From assembly GCF_015710975.1 (NCBI RefSeq), contig NZ_CP049783.1:3577501-3641500 (forward strand): 64,000 nucleotides of DNA, given 5' to 3'. The position numbers and the translations under genes are program-made. How positions within the stretch are numbered: the first letter of the stretch is position 1; every line of letters begins with the position of its first letter. Below are positions 8,306 through 18,305 of the stretch, piece after piece. The notes below the pieces were generated by a model. It did no database searches and was not told the DNA's origin. It saw only the letters and a program-made list of their open reading frames with translations. The stretch comes from Paenibacillus polymyxa. GTDB lineage: Bacteria > Bacillota > Bacilli > Paenibacillales > Paenibacillaceae.

Positions 8306-10615
8306 ATGAACATGTTGATTTATAAAGACCAAAGCAAACCGATCGAAGAACGGGTAGAGCACTTAATCGGTTTGATGACAATAGAGGAAAAGGTAGGACA
8401 GCTTGTGCAGCCCTTTGGCTGGCAAGTGTATGAGCACACAGACGGAGAATTGTCCCTACATCATGATTTCAAGCAGCAGGTACAAAATGGAGGAGTCGGC
8501 TCCTTATACGGGGTACTTCGCGCTGATCCGTGGACCGGAGTGACCTTGGAGAATGGCTTATCTGCCAAAGAAGGGGCGGAGGCCGTGAACTTGATCCAAC
8601 GTTATGCGATAGAGCATTCCCGACTGGGTATCCCGATACTGATCGGTGAGGAATGCTCTCATGGGCATATGGCGATTGACGGCACTGTTTTTCCGGTTCC
8701 GCTGTCCATAGGCAGCACATGGAATGTTGATTTGTACCGCGATATGTGCCGTGCGGTTGCGAGTGAAAGCCGCGCTCAGGGCGGGGCTGTCACGTATTCG
8801 CCCGTGCTTGATGTTGTGCGTGATCCGCGCTGGGGACGCACGGAGGAATGCTTTGGCGAAGACCCTTATCTCATCGGCGAATTTGCTGTTGCCGCAGTGG
8901 AGGGGCTTCAGGGGGAAAGCTTATTCAGCGAACATAGCGTAGCTGCCACACTAAAGCATTTTGCAGGCTATGGCAGCTCGGAAGGCGGACGTAATGCCGG
9001 ACCTGTGCATATGGGCAGGCGCGAGCTTTTGGAGGTCGATCTGTATCCATTCCAAAAAGCGGTAGAAGCAGGGGCCCAATCTGTTATGCCAGCCTATAAC
9101 GAAATCGACGGGGTCCCGTGTACAGTGAATACTGAGCTATTGGATGATATTCTTCGTCAGGCGTGGGGATTTGACGGTCTGATCATTACAGATTGTGGCG
9201 CAATTGAAATGTTAGCGAGCGGACATGATGTGGCCGAGGATGGATCGGATGCCGCTGTGCAGGCGATTCGCGCAGGAATTGATATGGAAATGTCCGGGGA
9301 AATGTTCGGCAGTCATCTGGTCGAGGCGGTTCATGCTGGCAAGTTGGAGACGGGCGTGCTGGATCGGGCGGTTCGCAGGGTGCTCACGTTAAAATTCAGG
9401 CTCGGTCTGTTTGACAAACCGTATGTGAATGCAGAACGAGCGGAGCAGGTAATTGGTCAGGCGGAGCATATTCGATTGGCTAGACAGCTTGCGACCGAAG
9501 GGATCGTGCTACTTAAAAACGTCAATAGCACGCTTCCCCTGCCGAAAACCTCCAAGCGTATTGCGGTCATCGGCCCGAATGCAGATCAGATCTACAACCA
9601 ACTGGGCGATTATACGTCACCGCAGCAGAGAACCCGTGTGGTAACTGTACTTGATGGTATCCGTGGCAAGCTGGGCAAGGATCATTCAGGTGTTCTGTAT
9701 GCACCTGGCTGCCGGATCAAGGGAGAATCCCGGGAAGGCTTTGATAATGCACTGGCATGTGCGGCTGAGGCCGATACCGTGGTGATGGTGGTTGGAGGGT
9801 CCAGCGCCCGCGATTTCGGGGAAGGGACGATTGATCTGAAAACCGGCGCATCGAAGGTATCGGATCACGATTGGAACGACATGGAATGCGGCGAAGGCAT
9901 CGATCGGATGACGTTGGGGCTTGCGGGCGTACAGCTTCAACTCATGCAGGAAGTCTACAGGCTGGGGAAAGAGCATGTCGTCGTTTATATGAACGGGCGA
10001 CCGATTGCTGAGCCATGGGTGGAGGAGCACGCACATGCCATTGTGGAAGCATGGTATCCCGGTCAGGAGGGAGGGCATGCAATCGCAGATATTTTATTTG
10101 GGGATGTGAACCCTTCGGGACGTTTGACTCTTTCCATCCCTAAACATGTGGGGCAGTTGCCGGTATATTACAACGGCAAGCGTTCCCGGGGCAAGCGGTA
10201 TCTGGAAGACGATGCCGAGCCGCGCTATCCGTTTGGCTATGGTCTTAGCTACACGACGTTTAGCTATGAAAGGCTTACACTAAGCGCTAATTCGATCCGA
10301 GCGGGCGAATCCGTTACGGTTACAGTCGATGTAACCAACACGGGCGACCGGGAAGGGGCTGAAGTAGTTCAGTTATATATCTCGGACACGGTGAGTTCGG
10401 TGACCCGTCCAATCAGGGAACTTAAGGGCTTTTGCAAGCTTGTATTACAGCCGGGAGAAACACGGACGGTGGTGTTTGTAGTAGGCTCCGACAAGCTGCA
10501 ATATATAGGGCATGATCTACAGCCAATCGTTGAGACTGGGCGATTTTCTATTCAAGTAGGCAGGCACTCCAAAGATACCCTGTGTGCCGAGCTGATCGTA
10601 CGGGAGGATGAATAA
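8306..10615 (+). CDS. GH3 beta-glycosidase (BglX-like), cytoplasmic
   Basis: 769 aa from ATG 8306 behind GGAAGGAGA. Domain order: GH3 (beta/alpha) barrel with KHFAGYG and the nucleophile Asp296 in IITDCGAIEM, the alpha/beta sandwich domain from about 390, and a fibronectin-III-like C-terminus (VTVDVTNTGDREG...). No signal peptide, so it acts on imported sugar. GH3 members include beta-glucosidases, beta-xylosidases and beta-N-acetylhexosaminidases; the standard three-domain form points to beta-glucosidase or xylosidase type, so its exact role in an N-glycan locus is unclear. Its stop overlaps the next start (TAATG). Confidence 0.9.
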   Translation: MNMLIYKDQSKPIEERVEHLIGLMTIEEKVGQLVQPFGWQVYEHTDGELSLHHDFKQQVQNGGVGSLYGVLRADPWTGVTLENGLSAKEGAEAVNLIQRYAIEHSRLGIPILIGEECSHGHMAIDGTVFPVPLSIGSTWNVDLYRDMCRAVASESRAQGGAVTYSPVLDVVRDPRWGRTEECFGEDPYLIGEFAVAAVEGLQGESLFSEHSVAATLKHFAGYGSSEGGRNAGPVHMGRRELLEVDLYPFQKAVEAGAQSVMPAYNEIDGVPCTVNTELLDDILRQAWGFDGLIITDCGAIEMLASGHDVAEDGSDAAVQAIRAGIDMEMSGEMFGSHLVEAVHAGKLETGVLDRAVRRVLTLKFRLGLFDKPYVNAERAEQVIGQAEHIRLARQLATEGIVLLKNVNSTLPLPKTSKRIAVIGPNADQIYNQLGDYTSPQQRTRVVTVLDGIRGKLGKDHSGVLYAPGCRIKGESREGFDNALACAAEADTVVMVVGGSSARDFGEGTIDLKTGASKVSDHDWNDMECGEGIDRMTLGLAGVQLQLMQEVYRLGKEHVVVYMNGRPIAEPWVEEHAHAIVEAWYPGQEGGHAIADILFGDVNPSGRLTLSIPKHVGQLPVYYNGKRSRGKRYLEDDAEPRYPFGYGLSYTTFSYERLTLSANSIRAGESVTVTVDVTNTGDREGAEVVQLYISDTVSSVTRPIRELKGFCKLVLQPGETRTVVFVVGSDKLQYIGHDLQPIVETGRFSIQVGRHSKDTLCAELIVREDE

Positions 10616-13600
10616 TGGAGCGTATCAAACGCCTGATTCGGGAATTGTCGGAATGCCAATGGCTGGAGAAGCTGGATTTGCGGAGCTGGAACATTACACG
10701 CTCCACTTACCTGGCACCAGGTCAATACGAAGGCGCCGAGCCTTTAACGGAAGGACTGGACCTCAAGCGATTCCCCAGCAGTCAGGGGACGACTTATTTT
10801 TTTCGAATGCGGCTGAATGTACCAACAGCGTGGTTGAGAGAGCCTTTTGGATTGGTGTTTGAGTCCGGGGGAGAAGGTTTGCTGCGAGTCAATGGTGCTT
10901 CCTATCACGGGCTTGATCGCAATCATACCTATGTCACGCTAAATCCAGAGCTCATCGGGTCTTCCCCTGAGCTGGAGATTGAGCTGTTTGATCCGGTACC
11001 TGAGCCCGTAGATCCGCTCAATCGGCAGGCTGTCATTCAACCTCCGATTTCTTCTATTACAAGCTATCTTGTACGGCCCAATAAGCCTGTGCAAAGCCTG
11101 ATGTATACCGTTACCGTTGTTAGCGAAGCTGCTCTACTGCTGCCTGAGGGCGACATCCGTAGCATACGCTTGCTGAAAGCCCTGTATGAGGTGATGGATT
11201 GCTTTGCGAATTTGGAGGAAGACGCCATTCGAGCAGGAGGAGCGATCTCAGCCACAGAAAAGGAGCTGATTCGTCAGGTTCAGGAGATCGGCGGAAATGC
11301 GCAAGCTTTGGAACACATGGTAGGACAGTCGCACATCGACATTGCTTGGCTGTGGCCGATGCGCGAGACCGTACGGAAAACAAGCCGAACCTTCTCAACG
11401 GTGGATGCGCTGATGGATGAATACCCGGCCTATCAATATGCACAGAGCCAGCCGCTGCTGTTCTCTTTTGTAAAGGAAAATGATCCAGAGCTGTATGAAC
11501 GAGTCAAAGCGAGAGTCGGTGAAGGACGGTGGGAACTGGTCGGGGGGATGTGGGTAGAGCCTGATTTGAACCTGCCCAGTGGCGAATCACTCATCCGCCA
11601 AATGCTGTATGGTCAGCGCTTTTACCAACAGGAATTTGGCCAAACCTCTCATATCGAATGGCTGCCGGATACGTTTGGCTACTGTGCGTCCCTGCCGCAG
11701 ATTTTAAAGCATGGGAAGATAGACTATTTTATGACGACCAAGCTTGGCTGGAATGATACGAATGTGTTTCCTTATGATTTGTTCCACTGGGTGGGCATCG
11801 ATGGGACTTCGATGTTGTCCTACCTCAATCATGGCGTGAATGAAAATACACGGCCACAGGACATTCGTGACCACTGGCAGTCCTATCGTGAAAAATCGGC
11901 TCATCCTGAGCACATGTTGCTCTATGGACATGGAGACGGCGGGGGCGGAGTTACGCGTGAAATGCTGGAATATATAGAGCGTTCTTCGCTAATGGTGGGA
12001 TTGCCTGCGAGTCAGTTCAGCACGGCGGGACAGTTTTTCGCAGGCATAGATCAGGCACATCCGAAGTTTCCCAAATGGCATGGTGATTTGTACCTTGAGT
12101 TGCACCGAGGAACCTACACGACCCACGCCCGCAACAAACGCAATAACCGGAAAGCGGAGGGAGTCTACCGCGAGGCAGAACTGTGGAGCACGCTGGCATT
12201 ACCACAGCTGGAGCCGGAGCAGGTGGAGGATATCTGTTCGGCATTGCATGAGGGCTGGAAGCTGATTTTGTTGAATCAGTTCCACGATATTATCCCTGGC
12301 TCGGCGATTACCGAGGTGTACGGCACTTCGGATAAGGAGTATCAGCAAATTTTCGAATGGGGACATGTCGGGCTTCAACAGGGGATTACGACGCTGGCGG
12401 CTCAAGTGAACACGGAAGGATCGAGAACAGGAACACCGTACCTGGTGTTTAACAGCCTGGGCTGGAGCCGTAATGCTGTGATTCATATTGCTACGGAATC
12501 GGCACAGGGATGGTATGCCTATCACTACGCTAATGATGAAGCCGAGCGGCTGGACACCGATGTGGAGGAAGGCGGCATTTCAGTGCGTATTCCGGATATT
12601 CCTGCGCTGGGCTACAAAACGATTTGGTTGGAGCGAGAACAGGCTCAAGCAGGTGAGAAGCCCGGGATCGCTATGATATCCGGACCGCTGGGGGACATCT
12701 GGGAGACGGCATTTTATAAGGTGCAATTTAACGAGCGGGGCGAAATGATTCGCCTGCTGGATAAAGCGGCAAACCGTGAAATTTTGAAGCAAGGGGAACG
12801 GGCAAACCGTTTTTATTTTTTCCATGACCGTCCGACGCTGTGGGATGCCTGGGATTTGGATGACCGCTATGAGGAACAGGTAGCAGGAGAAGCCGAGTTG
12901 CTGGAAAAACAAGTAGTGCTTCAGGGAAAAACGAAGGATGTGCTGCGCTTCCGATGGCGAATCCATCAATCTGAAATGACACAGGATGTAATCTTTTATC
13001 ATCATGAGCGGCGAATTGATTTCAAGACGCATGTGAGCTGGAATGAAGCGCACAAGCTGCTAAAGGTAGGCTTTCCTATAGATGTGGTTACGGACAAGGC
13101 GACTTATGAAATTCCGTTCGGTGCCTTGGAACGGCCGACCCATCGGAATACGAGCTGGGAGCAGGCGCAGTACGAAGTATGTGGACACCGATTTGCGGAT
13201 ATTTCCGAGCACGGGTATGGCGTGAGTCTGCTCAATGATTGCAAATATGGCTACGACATTCAAGACAGTACCATCCGTCTGTCTCTGCTACGAGCACCCA
13301 AATGGCCGGATAAAGATGCCGATCTGGGCGAGCACGATTTTACGTATTCGCTTTATCCGCATGTTGGAGATTGGCGCAGCGCCCATACTTTGCGTCATGC
13401 GGCTGAGCTGAATCAAGATATGCCTGTTGTGCAGCAGCAAAAGCACAATAGCGGAGTGCTGCCGAGCAGTGGATCGTTCATTAACTTTGATAGCCGTCAC
13501 GTTGTGCTGGATACGATCAAGTCGGCCGAAGATGGGCTGGGGACGATTCTTCGTTTGTATGAATCTTCTGGGGGACGGGAAACGATCAAGCTGACCTGGC

Positions 13601-13728
13601 CTTACACGTTCAAAGCAGCCTACGTGTCGAATGCGCTAGAGGAACCCCTGCAGCCGCTTGAGCTGGAAGGCAGCTGTCTCACATTGTCTTTTACACCTTA
13701 TGAAATTAAAACGATACGTTTGCAATAG
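10615..13728 (+). CDS. GH38 alpha-mannosidase (first copy, 1037 aa)
   Basis: Translationally coupled to GH3 by TAATG. The N-terminal third is an ancillary beta domain, then the GH38 catalytic domain: zinc-binding HIDIAWLWPM, nucleophile Asp352 in WLPDTFGY, and zinc ligand in NQFHDIIPGS. Beta-sandwich domains follow. This long type resembles bacterial and fungal cytosolic alpha-mannosidases acting on short mannosyl oligosaccharides. With GH125 and the second GH38 it would dismantle imported mannose-rich glycans. Confidence 0.92.
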   Translation: MERIKRLIRELSECQWLEKLDLRSWNITRSTYLAPGQYEGAEPLTEGLDLKRFPSSQGTTYFFRMRLNVPTAWLREPFGLVFESGGEGLLRVNGASYHGLDRNHTYVTLNPELIGSSPELEIELFDPVPEPVDPLNRQAVIQPPISSITSYLVRPNKPVQSLMYTVTVVSEAALLLPEGDIRSIRLLKALYEVMDCFANLEEDAIRAGGAISATEKELIRQVQEIGGNAQALEHMVGQSHIDIAWLWPMRETVRKTSRTFSTVDALMDEYPAYQYAQSQPLLFSFVKENDPELYERVKARVGEGRWELVGGMWVEPDLNLPSGESLIRQMLYGQRFYQQEFGQTSHIEWLPDTFGYCASLPQILKHGKIDYFMTTKLGWNDTNVFPYDLFHWVGIDGTSMLSYLNHGVNENTRPQDIRDHWQSYREKSAHPEHMLLYGHGDGGGGVTREMLEYIERSSLMVGLPASQFSTAGQFFAGIDQAHPKFPKWHGDLYLELHRGTYTTHARNKRNNRKAEGVYREAELWSTLALPQLEPEQVEDICSALHEGWKLILLNQFHDIIPGSAITEVYGTSDKEYQQIFEWGHVGLQQGITTLAAQVNTEGSRTGTPYLVFNSLGWSRNAVIHIATESAQGWYAYHYANDEAERLDTDVEEGGISVRIPDIPALGYKTIWLEREQAQAGEKPGIAMISGPLGDIWETAFYKVQFNERGEMIRLLDKAANREILKQGERANRFYFFHDRPTLWDAWDLDDRYEEQVAGEAELLEKQVVLQGKTKDVLRFRWRIHQSEMTQDVIFYHHERRIDFKTHVSWNEAHKLLKVGFPIDVVTDKATYEIPFGALERPTHRNTSWEQAQYEVCGHRFADISEHGYGVSLLNDCKYGYDIQDSTIRLSLLRAPKWPDKDADLGEHDFTYSLYPHVGDWRSAHTLRHAAELNQDMPVVQQQKHNSGVLPSSGSFINFDSRHVVLDTIKSAEDGLGTILRLYESSGGRETIKLTWPYTFKAAYVSNALEEPLQPLELEGSCLTLSFTPYEIKTIRLQ

Positions 13729-13795
13729 ATATGCAGAATTGGAATGACTATAAGCGCACGGGTGTTTGCCGACAGATAAAGGAGCGAAAAAGCTA

Positions 13796-15115
13796 TTGGA
13801 ACAATTCAGACTTCCCAAAATACCAATGCCCGACCTTGATTTGCCGCAGGCTGTTCAGGACGTACTCAAGGAAGCAGAGCAAGCACTGGCTCACAGGCCG
13901 AAGCTGCTGAAGCTGTTTAAAAACTGTTTTCCAAATTCACTGGAGACGACGACCAAGCTAATGGATGATGGGACAACGTTTCTCATTACAGGGGATATTC
14001 CAGCTCTTTGGTTGCGGGATTCTGTAGAGCAGGTCATTCATTATGTGCCGTTAGCCAGGGAGGATGCTGATTTACAGCGCATCATTGGGGGGCTGATCAA
14101 GCGCCATATTCATTATGTCCTCATAGACCCGTATGCGAATGCGTTCAATGAGACAGCGAATGACTGGCACTGGAATGCGACCGATGAGACGGAGATGTCA
14201 CCATGGGTGTGGGAACGAAAATTTGAAATCGACTCGCTGTGCTTTGTCATTCGGCTAGCTTATATGTACTGGAAGGAAACGGAGCTTACCGATATTTTTG
14301 ATTCAAAATTCAAGACGGCTCTGCGCAAAATAGTGGATGTGTTCAAAACGGAGCAGCGTCACCAAGAGCAATCTGCGTATCGGTTTACGCGTAATAACGG
14401 CATTCCCACAGATTCCTTGCGCAATCAGGGACTCGGTATGCCTGTAAATTATACGGGGATGATTTGGTCGGGCTTCCGTTCCAGTGATGATGCTTGCGAT
14501 TTTCACTACAATATACCCGGCAATATGTTTGCAGTGGTTGCTTTGCGGCAGATGCAGGAGTTTGCGGAGTGGGTATTCCGTGATATGGACTTTCTGAACG
14601 AGCTGAAGGAGCTGGAGGCTGAGGTGGAGCACGGTATCCGCTTGTACGGCATTTACCGCCATCCGGTATTTGGGCCTATATATGCTTATGAAACGGACGG
14701 ATTTGGCAACTACTGCCTGATGGATGACGCGGGTACGCCGGGATTGATGTCCATTCCGTATTTGGGCTATACGACGGCGGACGATCCTATCTATCAAAAT
14801 ACGAGACGCTTCGCTTTAAGTCAGGAGAATCCGTTTTACTTTGAAGGCAAGGCGGCTAAAGGGATCGGAAGTCCGCACACGCTGCCGGGTTACATCTGGC
14901 ATATGTCCCTGTCAATGCAAGGGCTGACGGCCCAGACCGCAGAAGAAAAGCTGGAGATAATCCAGATGCTGGAAGAGACAGATGGGGACACCGGCTATAT
15001 GCACGAGGGCTTTCATGCCGATGATCCTACAGTTTACACGAGAAAATGGTTCGCCTGGTCCAACAGTCTGTTTGCCCAGCTTGTGTATAAGGCCATGAAG
15101 GATGGCTTGTTATGA
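13796..15115 (+). CDS. GH125 exo-alpha-1,6-mannosidase
   Basis: 439 aa if started at TTG 13796, which is spaced 11 bases from AAAGGAG (13778-13784); ATG 13826 is the main alternative. Whole-length match to the metal-independent GH125 family: TGDIPALWLRDS near the N-terminus, NETANDWHWNATDETEMSPWV, NYTGMIWSGFRSSDDAC, and the C-terminal HEGFHADDP..YTRKWFAWSNSLF. GH125 removes alpha-1,6-linked mannose, including that of the N-glycan core arm, which supports the N-glycan reading of this locus. It overlaps the next gene by ATGA. Confidence 0.9.
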   Translation: MEQFRLPKIPMPDLDLPQAVQDVLKEAEQALAHRPKLLKLFKNCFPNSLETTTKLMDDGTTFLITGDIPALWLRDSVEQVIHYVPLAREDADLQRIIGGLIKRHIHYVLIDPYANAFNETANDWHWNATDETEMSPWVWERKFEIDSLCFVIRLAYMYWKETELTDIFDSKFKTALRKIVDVFKTEQRHQEQSAYRFTRNNGIPTDSLRNQGLGMPVNYTGMIWSGFRSSDDACDFHYNIPGNMFAVVALRQMQEFAEWVFRDMDFLNELKELEAEVEHGIRLYGIYRHPVFGPIYAYETDGFGNYCLMDDAGTPGLMSIPYLGYTTADDPIYQNTRRFALSQENPFYFEGKAAKGIGSPHTLPGYIWHMSLSMQGLTAQTAEEKLEIIQMLEETDGDTGYMHEGFHADDPTVYTRKWFAWSNSLFAQLVYKAMKDGLL

Positions 15116-18100
15116 ATGAATCCACAGTAAGCCCATCCATCGTTGTTTTTAGTGAGCAAGGCTTTCCCGCTATAGGGAGCCTGTTGCCAGATGAGGCATT
15201 TCAGGGAGTTGCAGAGGTGGTGGTCGTAGGAGCCGATGAACTGGCTGAAACGCTAAAGCATATGGACAACGGTTGCTTTGTCAATCTGCATGCGCCGTAT
15301 TTCCCCAAGTCTGCCTGGACCGAAATCGTGGCATTTCTCCACAGGGGAGGGGGGCTGCTTAACGTCGGGGGAGCACCCTTTAAGATTCCGGTCCGCAATC
15401 CTGCTGATGAGCATGGAGATTGGTGGATTGAGACTGAGCAGACTGCATATCATCAGGAGCTGCAAATTCATGAGGTGCTGCGAGTGGATGCGTCGAAGGT
15501 AGCTTCCCTGGTCGCATCAGAGGATATTCCTGTACTGTATGGTCAGGAGTCGCTGTTTGAGGTGACAGATACGTGTAATCTCGTTCCACATACGACCAAA
15601 AGCAGCGATCTGCCACACCAGATGGGCTCTGCAGGGCCGATGAATACGCAAATTTATCCTTTGCTTAAGGGAGTAAGTAAGGACGGTCGGGATATTGCTG
15701 CCCCGGTCGTGCTGTGGGAACATGCCCGGGGTCTGTTTGCCGGCGCACGTTGGATGTTTATCCATGTGCCGTTGAGAGCTTCCTTTTGGGAACAGGATGG
15801 TGAGCAGTTGCTTGCCCAATGGGCACGTTTTTGCGCCAAGGGGATGACGGAGCTATCTATCAAGCCGAACTATGCTGCTTATGAGTCCGGGGAACGAGCC
15901 ATATTGACACTTCAAACCCAGAGTTTGCAGCGAGAAGGAGCCACGCCCAGAAATCACGAGATATGGAGCTTTGACCTGACGGTGGAGCAAATATTGGATG
16001 AGTACAGTCAGCAGGTATGGAGCAATCGCTTGCAGATTGAGGTTAGCAAAGAACAGAACTTTGTACGTATTCCCCTTGGTTTTTCCATTCTAAGCGGTTT
16101 ATATCGGGTCATTTGCCGAGCTGAATCATCGGATGGTGAAGTGCGTATATTGCGACAGGGTTTTTGGGGGCAGGATGCCGAACTGCTGGCTGAAGGACAC
16201 GTCATCATGCGCAGTCGGGATTATTTTATAAAAGACGGGCGTCCGTTGCCTGTTGTTGGTATGACCTATATGACCTCAGATGTGGCACGGAAATTTTTGT
16301 TTTTGCCCAATGCAGCAATTTGGGATCGGGATATGGCCCAGATGGCCAAAGCGGGCATCAACTGGATTCGTACAGGGGTATGGACGGCTTATCGCAACAT
16401 GATGCAGATAGACGGGCACGCCTCGGAAGAGGTACTTCGCGCGATTGATGCTTTTCTGCTGACAGCCAAAAGGCATGGCTTGCAGGTGACGTTCACGTTC
16501 TTTTCTTTTACGCCGGAAACATGGGAAGGGGTTAACCCTTATCTTGATCCGCAAAGCGTGGAAGCACAAAAGCGATTCATTCGCAGTATTGTCAGTCGTC
16601 ACACGGCTACAACCCATGTGGATTGGGATCTAATTAACGAGCCTTCGATGTTTGATCCGTCGCGTATTTTCGCAGACGGTCCACGCTCTGCGAGGGACTC
16701 ATGGGAACAGGCGGCGTTTAGTACATGGCTGGAGCAACGCCATGGCAGCATTGAGGCTTTGCAGGAAGCCTGGAATATGACGCCACAGCAGCTTTCCTGT
16801 TTTGCTTCTGCCACAATCCCCGAGCCGGAGGAGATCAACTTCGGCGTTCAGGATATGCATCAGGCCAAAAAGGGAGCCAAATGGCTGGATTACTGTCTAT
16901 TTTCGATGGAAATGCACAATCTGTGGGCCGAGCAATTGGCGACTACGATTCGGGAGCTTTGTCCCGGACATTTGGTAACTGTAGGTCAGGACGAGGCACT
17001 GGGCGCGCAACGGCCATCTCCGTTTTTTTATGAGGCTGTGGTGGATTATACGACGGTGCATTCATGGTGGCTGAATGATCATTTGGTGTGGGACGGTATT
17101 TTTGCCAAAACACCAGACAAACCGAATCTCGTGCAGGAAACCGGAATCATGTATGTTGAGACGCCGGATGGTCGAGCCAAGCGTTCGGAGGAGGAGCTGC
17201 GCGACATGCTGGAGCGCAAGTATGCGTATGCCTTTTCGACTGGCGGAGCGGGTGCGATTCATTGGATCTGGAATACGAACTTTTATATGGATAATGCCAA
17301 TGAATCGCACATCGGTGCGTTACGTGCGGATGGGACCGAGAAGCCAGAAGCAGAGGTATCTTACGATTTTGGGCGTTTTATGAATGATATTCGCGATCTG
17401 TTTACAGACCGGAAGCTGGAGGAAACGGCTGTTGTATTCCCGTATTCCAATGATTTCTCTAACCGGTCACTTGCCTTTGCTGCCACGACACGGCTTACCC
17501 GGGTGATGTCCTATAATCTCAAGCAGCCGTTCCGTGCCGTCTCCGAGTATCATCTGGACTCGCTCAAGCGGCAGTTACCGAAACTGATTATGATCCCCAG
17601 CGCGCACAATTTCGATAGTACATCGTTGGAGCATCTTCTGGAAATGGTGCGAGTCTTCGGTGTGACGCTACTAGTCACCGGACCACTGGGGCTTGATCCT
17701 TACTGGAAAATGACCGAACGGGTTGATGCCATTATTGGTCAGCGTACGCTGGGGAACGTCCAACGGGAGGAAGTACTGAGTCTGGAGGGTCAAACCTACT
17801 CTGTCTCATTCGGTCAGCGGCGAATTGCTGAGGTCGCTAAAGAGGAACTACTATCACCGGAAGCGGATGGAGCGATGGGTGATGAAGTCGTGAATCTGCC
17901 GCTTGGCAGGGGGCGCTTGATCTGGAGTCCGCTTCCACTGGAGTTGAATGGCAGAGATGAGCCGATTGCCGAATTGTATCGTTACGCCTTCGCTGCTGCC
18001 GGGGTGGAGCGAGAGCTGGAATGGATAGACGGTGGCGATCAGCCGGGGCTATATGGACGTAAGCTGAATTTCAAGAATGGGGGCCTATATATTTTCGTAT

Positions 18101-18267
18101 CGGAGTTTTCCCGGGATACCCAAGTGCGTGTTCGGGATAAGGAGACTGGATTATCCTACGCTTTTCTGTTGCCAAGGAGCCGCTCTATCTTGTTTGCTGT
18201 GGGTCGAGAAGGTCAGTTGCTAGCAGTATATCGTCCCGAGGACGTGACGATTGAAGTGATACAGTGA
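15112..18267 (+). CDS. GH-A clan (beta/alpha)8 glycoside hydrolase, family uncertain
   Basis: 1051 aa, start overlapping the GH125 stop. The first ~360 residues look like a glutamine-amidotransferase-like/beta accessory region (FLHRGGGLLNVGG). The barrel starts near residue 375 (DGRPLPVVGMTYMTSD). The acid/base is probably Glu510 in WDLINEPS and the nucleophile Glu676 in NLVQETGI, the beta-4 and beta-7 positions expected for clan GH-A. A further amidotransferase-like fold and beta domain follow. The order barrel plus GATase-like domain recalls GH42-type architecture. Given the locus a beta-mannosidase releasing the core Man-beta-GlcNAc unit is attractive, but that is inference. No signal peptide. 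Confidence 0.75.
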   Translation: MNESTVSPSIVVFSEQGFPAIGSLLPDEAFQGVAEVVVVGADELAETLKHMDNGCFVNLHAPYFPKSAWTEIVAFLHRGGGLLNVGGAPFKIPVRNPADEHGDWWIETEQTAYHQELQIHEVLRVDASKVASLVASEDIPVLYGQESLFEVTDTCNLVPHTTKSSDLPHQMGSAGPMNTQIYPLLKGVSKDGRDIAAPVVLWEHARGLFAGARWMFIHVPLRASFWEQDGEQLLAQWARFCAKGMTELSIKPNYAAYESGERAILTLQTQSLQREGATPRNHEIWSFDLTVEQILDEYSQQVWSNRLQIEVSKEQNFVRIPLGFSILSGLYRVICRAESSDGEVRILRQGFWGQDAELLAEGHVIMRSRDYFIKDGRPLPVVGMTYMTSDVARKFLFLPNAAIWDRDMAQMAKAGINWIRTGVWTAYRNMMQIDGHASEEVLRAIDAFLLTAKRHGLQVTFTFFSFTPETWEGVNPYLDPQSVEAQKRFIRSIVSRHTATTHVDWDLINEPSMFDPSRIFADGPRSARDSWEQAAFSTWLEQRHGSIEALQEAWNMTPQQLSCFASATIPEPEEINFGVQDMHQAKKGAKWLDYCLFSMEMHNLWAEQLATTIRELCPGHLVTVGQDEALGAQRPSPFFYEAVVDYTTVHSWWLNDHLVWDGIFAKTPDKPNLVQETGIMYVETPDGRAKRSEEELRDMLERKYAYAFSTGGAGAIHWIWNTNFYMDNANESHIGALRADGTEKPEAEVSYDFGRFMNDIRDLFTDRKLEETAVVFPYSNDFSNRSLAFAATTRLTRVMSYNLKQPFRAVSEYHLDSLKRQLPKLIMIPSAHNFDSTSLEHLLEMVRVFGVTLLVTGPLGLDPYWKMTERVDAIIGQRTLGNVQREEVLSLEGQTYSVSFGQRRIAEVAKEELLSPEADGAMGDEVVNLPLGRGRLIWSPLPLELNGRDEPIAELYRYAFAAAGVERELEWIDGGDQPGLYGRKLNFKNGGLYIFVSEFSRDTQVRVRDKETGLSYAFLLPRSRSILFAVGREGQLLAVYRPEDVTIEVIQ

Positions 18268-18305
18268 ACAATGGCAGGTCAAGACATACGGTGAGGAGAT
18301 ATGCG

